64,000 nt of DNA from Acytostelium subglobosum LB1 (lineage: Eukaryota; Evosea; Eumycetozoa; Acytosteliales; Acytosteliaceae): assembly GCF_000787575.1 (NCBI RefSeq), contig NW_012236504.1:417050-481049 (forward strand), read 5' to 3'. The stretch's first letter is position 1; each line of letters begins with the position of its first letter. The position numbers and the translations under genes were made by a program. The notes beneath the pieces were generated by a model. That model saw only the letters and a list, made by a program, of their open reading frames with translations, was not told the origin of the DNA and did not search any database. Below are positions 42,182-52,604 of the stretch, one piece after another.

Positions 42182-43171
42182 TCACCTCCTGACGATNGGC
42201 TGCAACACAGGATAACTGTGTATCGATACAATAGTGTCACCTTTGATGAACAGTTGGCCATAGTATCTCTTGTCACGTATCAGTTGACGTTTGCTGGATG
42301 TATTGGAGTTGGATGACTCGCCGCCACTATCATCTGTCACTGATGTTGTTGCTGCTGCTACTGGTACACTTCGAATGATTTCTTCTTCAACATCACGTAG
42401 GATCACATTGAAGTGTTTGTCAAAGCCTAACAGGTAACCGATACAATGTCCTCTAATACTTCTTAGACCACGAATGACCACTCTGATCTGTTTCCTCTCC
42501 TGCAGAGCTCTTCTGAGAAGACTCAACGGACCATCTGTGAACTTGACTGCAATATTATCAAACACCTTATGGCTCTCCTTTGCCTTTGTCATTGTCGTCG
42601 TCGTTGTCGTTGTCGCTGTCGGTGTAGTTGTTGTTGTTGTTACTGTCGCCATCGTATTTGTAGTTGACCTCTGTGTCTGTGGCTGTAGCTGTGTCTGTGT
42701 CTGTAGTTGTGGTTGTGGAGGCTGAGATGTCTGTGGCTGTGGCTGTGTTTGTGACTGTGGCTGTGGCTGAGTCACAGGAGGAGCAGGCGTAACAGCAGCA
42801 GCAGCAGTAGTGGACTGCTTATGTGGTTGTGGCTTTGTTTGATTTGGCCTGATCGACAGGTAGTTTGGATCGTTTGGAGGTAGCAATACTCTTGCCTTGT
42901 GTAGATTGTCAAGTGGCATTGCCTTGGGATATGGCAATGTGACATAATGTGGATTGGACAATGCCATCAATGGATCAAAGTGTATTGATAACATATCATA
43001 TTTCATCTTATCTCCTTCCAATGGTTGTGTTTGTGTTTGTGTTTGAGCCCTCTGCTGTTGTAGTTGTTGTTGTTGATTCTGATGTCTCTGCTGTTGTTGT
43101 TGTTGTTGTTGCCTATTTGGCTGTTGAGTAGAAGATGTACCAAACCTGGCTACATCATCATTTCTCTCCAT
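42182..43171 (-). CDS. Lsm11-like Sm-domain protein with Gln-rich N-terminus (329 aa)
   Basis: The N-terminal 200 residues are Gln/Pro/Thr-rich. From residue about 205 comes [40 protein letters not shown] and [11 protein letters not shown], an Sm1 motif. A Ser-rich insert separates it from Sm2 ([19 protein letters not shown]). A split Sm domain with RALRER-type start is the hallmark of Lsm11, a U7 snRNP subunit in animals. The undetermined base at 42197 is in the third position of a CCN codon, so that residue is Pro either way. Divergent from the Nudix gene, 207 bp apart. Confidence 0.75.
   Translation of the reverse strand: MERNDDVARFGTSSTQQPNRQQQQQQQQRHQNQQQQLQQQRAQTQTQTQPLEGDKMKYDMLSIHFDPLMALSNPHYVTLPYPKAMPLDNLHKARVLLPPNDPNYLSIRPNQTKPQPHKQSTTAAAAVTPAPPVTQPQPQSQTQPQPQTSQPPQPQLQTQTQLQPQTQRSTTNTMATVTTTTTTPTATTTTTTTMTKAKESHKVFDNIAVKFTDGPLSLLRRALQERKQIRVVIRGLRSIRGHCIGYLLGFDKHFNVILRDVEEEIIRSVPVAAATTSVTDDSGGESSNSNTSSKRQLIRDKRYYGQLFIKGDTIVSIHSYPVLQXIVRR
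42197..42197. other. Ambiguous base (N)
   Basis: One undetermined base near the end of the Lsm11-like gene; synonymous whichever base it is. Confidence 0.95.
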
Positions 43172-43378
43172 CTACACTTTGTCCTTGTTGACTAACATAT
43201 GATTGATTGAAATGGACATTCTTGAAATTGAAGTTTGAAGATTGTTGTTGGGGTAGAGAAACAGAGGAAAACGACGAGTCTCAATCAAACCATTGTAGTC
43301 AAGTCATTCATTCAAACATAACAATACAAGTACAACAATATAAATATCTATTATATATATATATATATATAGGTGATA

Positions 43379-46087
43379 ATGTCATCACTCAAACGATTAA
43401 AAACAGAGAATGGTGCAAAGCCATCCAAAGAAGAAGAGGATAAAGATGATCATTCAAAGAAGATAGTGTCAGACAATGCTGAGAAGGAGAAAGAGGAGGA
43501 GAAGGAAGTTGAAGCACCAACAAAGGAAGAAAAGATCAAGTATAAGGAGTTAAAGAAGAAGGATAAGAAGTCTTGGACAAAGGAGGATAAGACATATTTG
43601 AAGATGATCAAACAGAAGGATAAGGCATACAAGAAGGCAATGAGCAAGAAGAGAGAGACAAATAAGAAGGCCGCTGCGCCAAAGAAGCCAACACTTCAAG
43701 AGCAGCTGGATGAGGAGATCAAGAAGCAGAACATATTGTTGGGCATTCGCAACAACCAGCCCAGGCCACCAGTCCAGCGACCGCCACCCAAGATATTCGT
43801 AGAGGAGAAGCCAAAGAAGGCCTTGGAGGATATGACTTTGGAGGAGCAACTGGCCGCTGAGCTGGAGCTGCAGGCCAAGCTCAAGTCCACATTGATAGAC
43901 ATTGCAAGTGGAGAGGTGCAAGACGTCAGCAACAATGGCAAAGACGAAAGGATACATTGGAGGCTGGTCAATCCTTTTATGGCCGATGGCGGTATCAGTT
44001 TCATCAAAGAGATCCAAGTGGTCACCGATATCAACACGAATACGAGACGACAAAACAGACTGCCAACGATGTACCTGTACGAGCAGAGGCTGGACGAGAT
44101 CCCGCACATGATACACACATACTTCAAGGCCGCCGGTGTGCTGTTGGTGGCCAAGCACAAGGGTCAGCTCAAGGTGCTGCTGGGCGCCGAGGACAGGAGC
44201 GGCAAGCCAAAAGATAGGGGCGACAAAGCTATTGATGGTGGCCTTTTCCTGCCGTTTGGCGGCAAGTGGGAGACGCATGAGTTGATGGCCGAGCAGACAG
44301 CGATCCGCGAGTTCAACGAGGAGACGGCATTCATCTTTGCCGACCGTCTCGAGGAGTTCAAGGAGCAGATGTTGGCGCCAGCCACCCTCAAGCTCTGGTA
44401 CCCTGGCTCCAAGTACATATTGTACGTGCTCGAGATCACGTATGATGCCGAGCTGCCCAAGGTGTTTGACAGCGTGGACAGATCAAAGATAGCCAACAAC
44501 GACCAGCTCTACCTCGAGTGGATCAACCTCGAGTCAGTGCTCCTCGCGGAATATGGTGTGTTCAAGAGAGACAATGGAGAGAAGGGCGCGCTGCCCAGGT
44601 TCTTTAAGGATATGATACGTCTGCTGCACGCCAGTACTCATGATGTGTATCCCGACCTGATATCGGCGCCGTCGTTACTACAACCTGTGATCAAGAAACA
44701 TGTGGAACAACCAGTCACTCAATCCTTGCAAGATAGGGTGCGTCAGACTGTGTTGGATTCCGAGTCAGCTGGAGCAGATGGATCAAACAACGAAGACGAT
44801 GATGATGATGATAATGATGATGATTCAAACGACAAAGATACACCAATCACAAAGAACATCGATAAGAAGAATGTAAAGAAAGAGTCAAGCAAAGACAAGG
44901 CGGCCACAACAAAGTCACGCGATGAGGAGATGAAGAAGAAGAAGAAGAAGAAGAGCAAGAAGGATGAGTCCAGCGAGGATGAGGATGAATTGGAGATGAA
45001 GCCAGCTCAAAAGAAGAAGGTGGTCGTCGTTCAGGAGGAGCCAAGCAGCGAGGATGATGCACCTGAGAAGAAGAAGTCCACATCCACAACACCAACCAAG
45101 AACAAGAGCAAGAAGGAGGACACATCCAGCAAGAGCAAGAGCAAAAAGGACGATTCAAGCATCGATAAAGAGGAGGAGACACCAAAGAAGAAGAAGTCAT
45201 CAACTACATCCACCACCGCCACAACAACAACAACAACAAATAACAAGGTCAAGAAGGATAAGAAAGATGGGACTACATCCAGCAAGAGTAAGAGCAAGAG
45301 CAAGAAGAAGGAGTCAAGTGGCGAGGATGAGGATGAGGTGGCACACAAGAAGAAGAAGGTTGTAGTCATACAGGAGGAGTCAAGCAGCGAGGAAGAGGAG
45401 GCGTCTAAGAAGAAGTCGACTTCAACCACAACACCAACCAAGAACAAGGGCAAGAAGAAGGACACATCCAGCAAGAGCAAAAGTAAGAGCAAGAGCAAGA
45501 AGGAAGAATCAAGCAGCGATGAGGAGGAGCCACCCAAGCAGAAGAAGGTGGTCGTCATACAGGAGGAGTCAAGCAGCGAGGATGAGGCGCCCAAGAAGAA
45601 GAAGAAGAAGTCAATATCCACATCATCCACCAGCAGCTCAAAAGAGTCAAGCAAAAGCAAAAGCAAGAGCAAGAGCAAGAGCAAGAGCAAAAAGGATGAC
45701 GACGAAGAGGAGGAGGAGGAGAAGCCACCCGTCCATCCTAAAAAGGTGGTCGTCATCCAGGAAGAGTCCAGCAGCGAGGATGAAGCGCCCAAGAAGTCGA
45801 CAACCTCATCCGCCACCGACACCACGACAAACAAGAGAAAGAAGGACGATGAGGAAGTTGCAGTGAGCAAAGTATCATCAAGGGCCAACCCTAAGGAGTC
45901 TGACATGAGCAAGAGCAAGAAGGAGGACACAACTTCCAGCAAAGCATCGTCAAGCTCCAGCTCCAAGGAGTCAAGTGGCAGCAACAAACGCAAGAAGAGT
46001 GAGGCGGAAGAAGAGCCAATCAAAGAATCACGCAAGTCCAAGTCAAAGTCCAAGTCAAAGGAGGTCGACCCAATGGATATGTCATAA
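43379..46087 (+). CDS. Nudix-domain protein with long Lys/Ser/Glu-rich tail (902 aa)
   Basis: Single exon. The start (MSSLKRLKTENG) follows a TATATA tract. Residues 1-130 are a charged helix (KIKYKELKKKDKKSWTKEDK). Residues about 235-400 hold a Nudix fold: GVLLVAKHKGQLKVLLGAED, then GGKWETHELMAEQTAIREFN and EET, close to the GX5EX7REUXEE box with one extra residue. The C-terminal 450 residues are imperfect repeats combining KKVVVIQEESSSEDEAPKKK with SKSKSKS tracts, like nucleolar Nopp140-style acidic/basic tails. Catalysis would be hydrolysis of a nucleoside diphosphate derivative; substrate unknown. The tail suggests a nucleolar scaffold. Confidence 0.82.
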   Translation: MSSLKRLKTENGAKPSKEEEDKDDHSKKIVSDNAEKEKEEEKEVEAPTKEEKIKYKELKKKDKKSWTKEDKTYLKMIKQKDKAYKKAMSKKRETNKKAAAPKKPTLQEQLDEEIKKQNILLGIRNNQPRPPVQRPPPKIFVEEKPKKALEDMTLEEQLAAELELQAKLKSTLIDIASGEVQDVSNNGKDERIHWRLVNPFMADGGISFIKEIQVVTDINTNTRRQNRLPTMYLYEQRLDEIPHMIHTYFKAAGVLLVAKHKGQLKVLLGAEDRSGKPKDRGDKAIDGGLFLPFGGKWETHELMAEQTAIREFNEETAFIFADRLEEFKEQMLAPATLKLWYPGSKYILYVLEITYDAELPKVFDSVDRSKIANNDQLYLEWINLESVLLAEYGVFKRDNGEKGALPRFFKDMIRLLHASTHDVYPDLISAPSLLQPVIKKHVEQPVTQSLQDRVRQTVLDSESAGADGSNNEDDDDDDNDDDSNDKDTPITKNIDKKNVKKESSKDKAATTKSRDEEMKKKKKKKSKKDESSEDEDELEMKPAQKKKVVVVQEEPSSEDDAPEKKKSTSTTPTKNKSKKEDTSSKSKSKKDDSSIDKEEETPKKKKSSTTSTTATTTTTTNNKVKKDKKDGTTSSKSKSKSKKKESSGEDEDEVAHKKKKVVVIQEESSSEEEEASKKKSTSTTTPTKNKGKKKDTSSKSKSKSKSKKEESSSDEEEPPKQKKVVVIQEESSSEDEAPKKKKKKSISTSSTSSSKESSKSKSKSKSKSKSKKDDDEEEEEEKPPVHPKKVVVIQEESSSEDEAPKKSTTSSATDTTTNKRKKDDEEVAVSKVSSRANPKESDMSKSKKEDTTSSKASSSSSSKESSGSNKRKKSEAEEEPIKESRKSKSKSKSKEVDPMDMS

Positions 46088-48166
46088 CAAGCGTGTGTAT
46101 GTGTGATCGATTGATTGATTGATCAAGGTAAGTACATCCATTCATTCATAGGCTGGCAGCGAATCACGTGATCTCAGTAACTCACTCACTCAATCAACCA
46201 ATCAATCACAATCACATGATCAATCATTCAGACTCTCAGTATGTGTTTGTGAATCTGATTGGAGGAGTAGTTCAGCGACCACTCTTCATCATGTTCCTTG
46301 TGTTTCCAGCCCTTCAGACCAACATCGGGCCTCATTCCCAGGCCTTACCATAATCTTTTGTGTAGCCACTCATTCACTACAAGCCACATCATCAGACGAA
46401 TAAAATTATGGCATTAGCGGGGCAGACAGGGCCACGCACCACGATCGGCAGAGGTCGTGAGTGTAGCAAACTTAATCTGACTTGTGTCGATCCCACGCCC
46501 GATCCACATTCGTCTTGTGTGTGTTGATGTTGTTTGATGATGCAAACGAAACCAATCAGCTCCATCAATATTGTGTTGGTGAGTATGATTGAATGGTTGA
46601 TTGATTGATAGAGTGATTGAGTAATTGTTTGATGGGGTAAAGCACGATACTGTACTCATTCTCAAGTATTGTCTTGTGTAGTTTGATTGATCATTCAATC
46701 ATTCAATAATTCAATCGTTCAATTTATCCTTCCTATCTATCTATCTATCATTCAATCAAGTTATAACAGTTTCAAGACAAAGCCACAAAGGACAGGAATA
46801 GTAACAGGACAAGGAAAGCACGAGCCCACCATCAACAATAATAGTTTTAGGTATGTTTGAACCAAACTAAACATCTAAAGTTAGTTTAGATGTCAACTAC
46901 TTTAAGTTCGTTGTATTGTAGATCGATCAAACTATGACCAAACCACCCCTACTTTTATGCCTTTTGCCATTGATGGCCATTGGCCGCGGTTATCACCTGC
47001 CATAATCATTGCCAATCGAACCTGGTATCACTTGTACCGACCTCGTATCAAACCACACATCAACCTAACTCAACCCATTCATGAACTAATGAATGTTTGT
47101 TCGTCGAGTCAATGACGACCATGACGAAGACCCACAATCACAAACACACACTATGTTTTTCAAACCAGGGTCTCACTCACACACATTGGATCGATCAGTG
47201 ATCGCAAAAATGTGACAGTGCTGCACCACCCCCCAACTTGGTCGTTGCCTTGATGGGGTTAGTAATTAAGACACACACATAATCATCAATGGGCTATTAG
47301 TTAGTCTTCGATTGGTACAAACACCTCACTGATGATGGTTAATTAAACAGCTGTTGTTGTTGCTGTCAGCCTCATCATCCATCTTTCTCCCCAATTCCAA
47401 AGCGTCCCTGATCATAGCCAGCCAGGGTTCGTTAGGGTTGGATGTGATGGGATATGAATGAATACTTATCCAATATCATTAACGACCAACTGAACAAATA
47501 CACATACATAGACACACACACATAACAAATATATATATTTATTCATCCAACAGTCAGCAGAAAGCGATCAGTAACTTCTGTGCGGGGACAATCAAATATT
47601 CCTTTTGGCGAGTCACTCCATCAAACACCGACCAGACATCACCCATCATATCAATCAATCACACCACACACTCATACACTATATTCAATCAATCAATCAA
47701 GGTATGTTTAATGTTGCTTAAACAAACACACACTCAAAAAATATATATATATATATGGATCAATCAATCAATCATCATCCATTCATCACAACCAAACAAG
47801 TTCCAACGTTCATTGTGGTTGGTTATGCGTGTCACTCACTGTAACCTCACTTTTCGCACACGCATGCCAAGTGGGCAGATGGCATTGCATGGCATCGTAT
47901 GGCATCATTCTGTATCCCATCCATTCATTCCATGGTGTTGTGTGTGTGTTGGTGTTGTTAGTGTTAAACTTGAATGAATGAATGAACATGCGATGAATCG
48001 ATCAACATCAATCACGTGTGCTTGTTTGCTTATTTCCACTCATTATTGATTATTAACAATCCAATCCAATCCAATCAATAATAGATATAAAAGGTCATTT
48101 CCAGTTATCCTGGAATCCATTTTTTAAATAATATATTAATAATTAGAGAGATAAAGATAGAGAAGA
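46088..48166. other. 2-kb intergenic region
   Basis: A possible unassigned exon lies at 46240-46353, after CTCAG, reading VFVNLIGGVVQRPLFIMFLV. A GC-rich structured block follows at 46411-46470. An exact 9-bp hairpin ACATCTAAA/TTTAGATGT sits at 46871-46893, and the palindromic GGCCATTGGCC lies near 46975. The remainder is repeat-rich and includes the upstream region of the RhoGAP gene. Confidence 0.5.
46411..46470 (+). ncRNA. Possible DUSE-driven structured RNA
   Basis: ACCATAA at 46347-46353 is followed 58 bases later by a GC-rich block with GCGGGGC/GCCACGC (46418-46438, one mismatch) and CACGA/TCGTG (46441-46460) stems. There is no class I motif and the end is undefined. The box also overlaps a stop codon of the possible exon before it. 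Confidence 0.25.
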
Positions 48167-50239
48167 ATGATTCAGACTCAAGAGATTGATTTCAAGAATC
48201 AGCTGGCTGATAGATTGAAGAAGAGATCTTCGGCAGAGTCACAGATGGTGTTGCCACCACAACAAAATGCTCCACATCAACAGCAGTCAACTACGACGAT
48301 CACGAATACATCAGACAACAACAACAACACCATCAATAATATTAATAATATGACTCCACCAATTTCACCTCGACACAAGGAGCCAAAAGACAATCATAAT
48401 AGTCGACCACCAATTCCAGATCGCAGAAATATACCAACTCATAAGTCATCGTCGTCCTTCATTGGATCGACGCCAGCTGGTGGCGCCCCACCAAAGATTG
48501 GGTCATTTGCGCCGCCACCCCCACCCCCGGCCTCACTGTCCATGGGCAGTCTGGCCCCTCTGCCACAGACGCAGCCACAGCAACAGACACAGTCACATCC
48601 ACATCCACAGCGCAACGCACCTCCACCTCCACCCCCATCATCAAACAAGCCATCCACATTCACAAATGCGAACCTATCCGCACCGCTGCCTCCCATGCAG
48701 CCGGGCCACTCGCCTCGACAACTGTCGAGCGGCAACCTACCGTTGCCACCAACAACCACATCATCACATAGATCGATCTCGCCATCGACTACCATCGCGC
48801 CTCCACCATCAATCCCGCCACCCCCACCTCCTCATTTTTCTTCGGCGCCTACCACGCCACTGGCCGGCCTCTCGCCAACACTTTCGACCAACTCCTCACC
48901 ACCCGCGCCACCTCCCAAATCACTATTCCTCATTTCCAACCTACCTCTGCCACCCCCACCCGAGGCCGCCACTCCTGCGCCCCGACCCACCGCGCTACCA
49001 CCTCCTCCAGTCACCGCCCCAGTCGCGCACAATCCACCTCCACACATCCTCCCTCGACCAGTTGCCACAAGCTCTCCAAACTTTGGCACCATGGTCACGC
49101 CCATTGTACATACTCCTCCTCCTCAAACATCGTCGGCACCAACTACCCCGGCGTTGCCACCATCAATCAAACCAAGGCCAATGGTTCATGGCCACAATAG
49201 ATCATCATCGCTCGATCCAAAGCTCATGGCCACCGTTCAGATGATACATGCGAATCCAATCCCTGGCGTTGGCGCATCAACATTGTCAACACCACCAACC
49301 AACGCCAGTCAAGCCAATCACGCACACCGTCTGAGCAGCGAGTCGAACAAGGCTGTCAACACATCGATGGGACGACTGCCACTGGGGATGCTCTCGTCGC
49401 AGGCCGCGTCGCCGCCCTCTGCCAAGTCGCCAGCACCCGCTGCCAACGAGGACGGCAACAAGTCGCCGCACAAAGATGAGGACAAGGAGCTCAAAAAGAA
49501 GGAGAAGAAGGAGCAGAAGGAGATAAAGAAGGAGGAGAAGGAGAAAGAGAAGGAGATGAAGAAGGAGAAGAAAGAGATGCTCAAGAAGGAGAAGAAGGAT
49601 TCCAAGAAGGACAAGCGCGAGATTGGCTCTAGCTCCAGCCAGTCATCACCACGCTCCGCCATATTCAACTGCACACTGGAGCAGATCATGGAGCTGCAGC
49701 GCGAGAAGCTGATGGACCAGGGCGGCGACATGGACGTGCCCGTGGTGCTCAAGATGATGACTGAAGCCATCATCGCGATGGATGGCTGCTCGACCGAGGG
49801 CATCTTCCGTGTGCCCGGCACTGCGTCCGAGGTACAGCGCTTCAAGAGTCGCTTCAACGAGCTGGACTTCACGCTGGACACCAAGGACGTGCACGTCGTG
49901 GCTGGACTGCTCAAGCTATGGCTCCGCGAGCTGACCGACCCCATTATACCGACGTCGTTGTACGACGAGTGCATCAAGACGTGGAATCAAAAGAATGACA
50001 GCATCCGTCTGATCGACGCGTTGCCCACGCCCAACAAGCAGGTGATGACCTTCTTGTTGCACTTCCTCAAGACCGTTGCGAACCCGGCCAACATTGCCAA
50101 GTCCAAGATGGACATTGATAACATTGCAATGGTGTTTGCGCCTGGTCTACTCAGATGTCCATCCACCGATCCCAACAGTATTCTTGTCAATTCACAATAC
50201 GAGAAGGAGTTCATTCGTAACTTGATTGAGACCATCTAA
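48167..50239 (+). CDS. Proline-rich RhoGAP protein (690 aa)
   Basis: Single exon. The N-terminus IDFKNQLADRLKKRSS resembles a WH2-like actin-binding helix. Residues 60-340 are Pro-rich with PPPPPP stretches, likely SH3 or profilin ligands. A Lys/Glu helix (EKKEQKEIKKEEKEKEKEMK) precedes the RhoGAP domain (residues about 505-690): IFNCTLEQIMELQREKL, the Arg finger in STEGIFRVPGT, GLLKLWLRELTDPIIP and NIAMVFAPGLLR. It would speed GTP hydrolysis by Rac/Rho proteins at actin sites. Dictyostelium has many gac genes and I cannot assign one. Confidence 0.9.
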   Translation: MIQTQEIDFKNQLADRLKKRSSAESQMVLPPQQNAPHQQQSTTTITNTSDNNNNTINNINNMTPPISPRHKEPKDNHNSRPPIPDRRNIPTHKSSSSFIGSTPAGGAPPKIGSFAPPPPPPASLSMGSLAPLPQTQPQQQTQSHPHPQRNAPPPPPPSSNKPSTFTNANLSAPLPPMQPGHSPRQLSSGNLPLPPTTTSSHRSISPSTTIAPPPSIPPPPPPHFSSAPTTPLAGLSPTLSTNSSPPAPPPKSLFLISNLPLPPPPEAATPAPRPTALPPPPVTAPVAHNPPPHILPRPVATSSPNFGTMVTPIVHTPPPQTSSAPTTPALPPSIKPRPMVHGHNRSSSLDPKLMATVQMIHANPIPGVGASTLSTPPTNASQANHAHRLSSESNKAVNTSMGRLPLGMLSSQAASPPSAKSPAPAANEDGNKSPHKDEDKELKKKEKKEQKEIKKEEKEKEKEMKKEKKEMLKKEKKDSKKDKREIGSSSSQSSPRSAIFNCTLEQIMELQREKLMDQGGDMDVPVVLKMMTEAIIAMDGCSTEGIFRVPGTASEVQRFKSRFNELDFTLDTKDVHVVAGLLKLWLRELTDPIIPTSLYDECIKTWNQKNDSIRLIDALPTPNKQVMTFLLHFLKTVANPANIAKSKMDIDNIAMVFAPGLLRCPSTDPNSILVNSQYEKEFIRNLIETI

Positions 50240-50739
50240 TAAAGTTGGATATATATTATGATCAATCAATCAGTCAATCATCCTGGCTATCCATCCAGAG
50301 GCATCCAAGTAGAATGTCCAGTGTACTACATAACTATCACCCAGAGAGAACCCCCCATCTTTTGATCAAAAGTGTGTGATTGATTGATCAGTGCACTTCC
50401 GTGTGTGATTCAGTTGATCAATCACACATACACTCACACACTCAACAACAACAAACACACCAACAACAACATCAACAACGAATATCACATGATCTGCCTT
50501 CATGTTGTTGATGAACAATGAGTGCCCTTTTGGTACCCAAGAGGCCACCCAAGGCCACAACTTACCAACTTAGCAAGCATTTAATTTGTTGCGATGCGGT
50601 TTGTTCACTACCTGATCAATGAAGGGATGCGAGCTACAGTGATAAAGAGCGATGATGGTGTTCATCAACTACCATTTCTCATTCATTCATTCATTCAATC
50701 AATCACTCAATCAATAATACAACAATCATAGTTTAAACT
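50240..50739. other. Intergenic region
   Basis: CAAT and CACA repeats; nothing gene-like. Contains the tight AT-rich region immediately before the FNIP gene. Confidence 0.6.
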
Positions 50740-52512
50740 ATGGATAAACTACCAATTGGTATAATCAAGTTACTTATAACATATCTTGATGACAGGTTGG
50801 ATGTTGCCAGTTTGGCATTCGTGTCCAAAGGTCTATACAGGATCAAGTCAATCAGCCAACTCAATCATCTCAATAATAGTACCTCAACATCATTATCATC
50901 ATCATCATCAATAGCCATAACAAGGAGTTGTGTTAGTGTTAGATCACCATCAGTTTATACCAGGGAAGATGGATCAATTCCAAATATTCCAGTATTATCA
51001 AGATATGGTCATCAGAATCATCCAATTGCACCAAATAGTATACCATCGACTGTGACATCATTACACTTTCATGATCACTGGGATCAACCTATCGAGCCAG
51101 GTGTAATCCCACCTTTTATCCGTCATCTATCATTTGGAAACAGTTATAACAAACAATTGGACGTTGGAGTGTTGCCCGCGTCATTGACCACACTCGCCTT
51201 TGGCTCATCATTCAATCAAGAGCTGATCTGTAACAGCCTCCCCCAAAGCCTGACCTCGTTGACATTTGGATACTTCTTCAACACTTCGATCAAACCAGAT
51301 ATGCTGCCTGGATCACTCCGAACGCTGGTACTTGGCTTCCACTACGCCTCCAAGATTGAGCCTCACAGTCTGCCCAAGTCACTTACCCATCTCAAGTTTG
51401 GCTCGCGATTCAATCAATGCTTGGAGCCGTATGTGCTGCCCCATGGATTGACATCACTCGAGCTTGGACACAGCTACGACCGACCCATTCAGCCTGGTGT
51501 CCTCCCTCCAACCATTACCAAAGTATCGTTTGGCTTCAAATTCTGCCAAACTATATACCCAGACACATTACCATCATCCATGCGTGACATATCATTCGGG
51601 TTCAACTTCAATAGACAACTCGAACTTGGTGTGTTGCCAGCATCCCTTCACTCCCTGAATATGGGCTCATACAACCATGAGCTCGCGCCAGGTATACTGC
51701 CAGACTCTGTCACCAAGCTCATCATCGGCGCACCATTCAATCATCTGATCCCAATCGGCAGCCTTCCGTCGTCCCTCAAAGAGCTCTACTTTGGGTTCGC
51801 ATTCAATCAACCTTTGAGTCCTGGTGCCCTGCCATCATCCCTATCAACCCTAAAGCTTGGAAACAATTACAATCAATGGATACCACCTGGTGCGCTACCA
51901 TCCAGCCTCACCGATCTACGCTTTGGCAATCAATTCAATCAACCATTGTCCATTGGTGTTCTCCCCGCATCACTTGCCCGCTTGGAGGTAGGCCTGTTCT
52001 TCCATCAGAAGGGCAGTGGTGCAGTTCTACCCGCATCACTCAACACAATATCAATGCACAACTTCATGTTGCAACGTTGTTTGATCGAGTCCGCCACGCC
52101 ATCAAGCATCACAAACGTTATAATCAATCATAACAAAAAGACCAAGTTCATACAGAAGGAAGGGTTCCTCGCCAGACTGGTACAATCATTCATTGGACAC
52201 AGACGACTATCAAGTAGTGTTAGGAGCATATCATTCATATTTGGTCACATTCAAATCGATGCAATCAATGAGTATATACACTCGATACAGAGTCATAATG
52301 ACAACGGATCAGGAAGATTAGTCAGTCTACACTTCAAACTCAAGGGCAAGGACAAGATGTCACGCGAGTTCAGTTCAAGAGTCCTCGGAGACAACGACTA
52401 CCTCTACCTAATCGATGGCGATGTAGTCCACTCACGGAAACTGATCAACACCATCACTGTCAGTGCGATCCAGAGTTCAATATTCATGAAGACTGTAGTC
52501 CAAACCAACTGA
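50740..52512 (+). CDS. FNIP-repeat protein with F-box-like N-terminus (590 aa)
   Basis: Single exon. Residues 1-40 (LPIGIIKLLITYLDDRLDVA then SLAFVSKGLYRI) are F-box-like. From about residue 100 to 430 there are some fourteen FNIP repeats of about 22 residues, such as FGSSFNQELICNSLPQSLTS and FGNQFNQPLSIGVLPASLAR. The C-terminal 150 residues have no repeats. Poly-Ser near residue 55 is encoded by TCATCA triplets. Probably an adaptor protein; partner unknown. Confidence 0.9.
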   Translation: MDKLPIGIIKLLITYLDDRLDVASLAFVSKGLYRIKSISQLNHLNNSTSTSLSSSSSIAITRSCVSVRSPSVYTREDGSIPNIPVLSRYGHQNHPIAPNSIPSTVTSLHFHDHWDQPIEPGVIPPFIRHLSFGNSYNKQLDVGVLPASLTTLAFGSSFNQELICNSLPQSLTSLTFGYFFNTSIKPDMLPGSLRTLVLGFHYASKIEPHSLPKSLTHLKFGSRFNQCLEPYVLPHGLTSLELGHSYDRPIQPGVLPPTITKVSFGFKFCQTIYPDTLPSSMRDISFGFNFNRQLELGVLPASLHSLNMGSYNHELAPGILPDSVTKLIIGAPFNHLIPIGSLPSSLKELYFGFAFNQPLSPGALPSSLSTLKLGNNYNQWIPPGALPSSLTDLRFGNQFNQPLSIGVLPASLARLEVGLFFHQKGSGAVLPASLNTISMHNFMLQRCLIESATPSSITNVIINHNKKTKFIQKEGFLARLVQSFIGHRRLSSSVRSISFIFGHIQIDAINEYIHSIQSHNDNGSGRLVSLHFKLKGKDKMSREFSSRVLGDNDYLYLIDGDVVHSRKLINTITVSAIQSSIFMKTVVQTN

Positions 52513-52604
52513 TTGATTGATTGATTGATGGATATAAATAGAAATATATACTCATGTCTTTTGTTTAATTATTTATTATTTATGATCACCTTTTGTTGTT
52601 AATA

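Noticed and set aside
45031-46053. Long minus-strand ORF of Leu/Ser/Asp
   Set aside because: Shadow of the Lys/Ser/Glu repeats of the Nudix gene; composition is implausible for a protein.
48462-49244. Plus-strand ORF rich in His/Arg/Pro
   Set aside because: Out-of-frame shadow of the proline-rich part of the RhoGAP gene.
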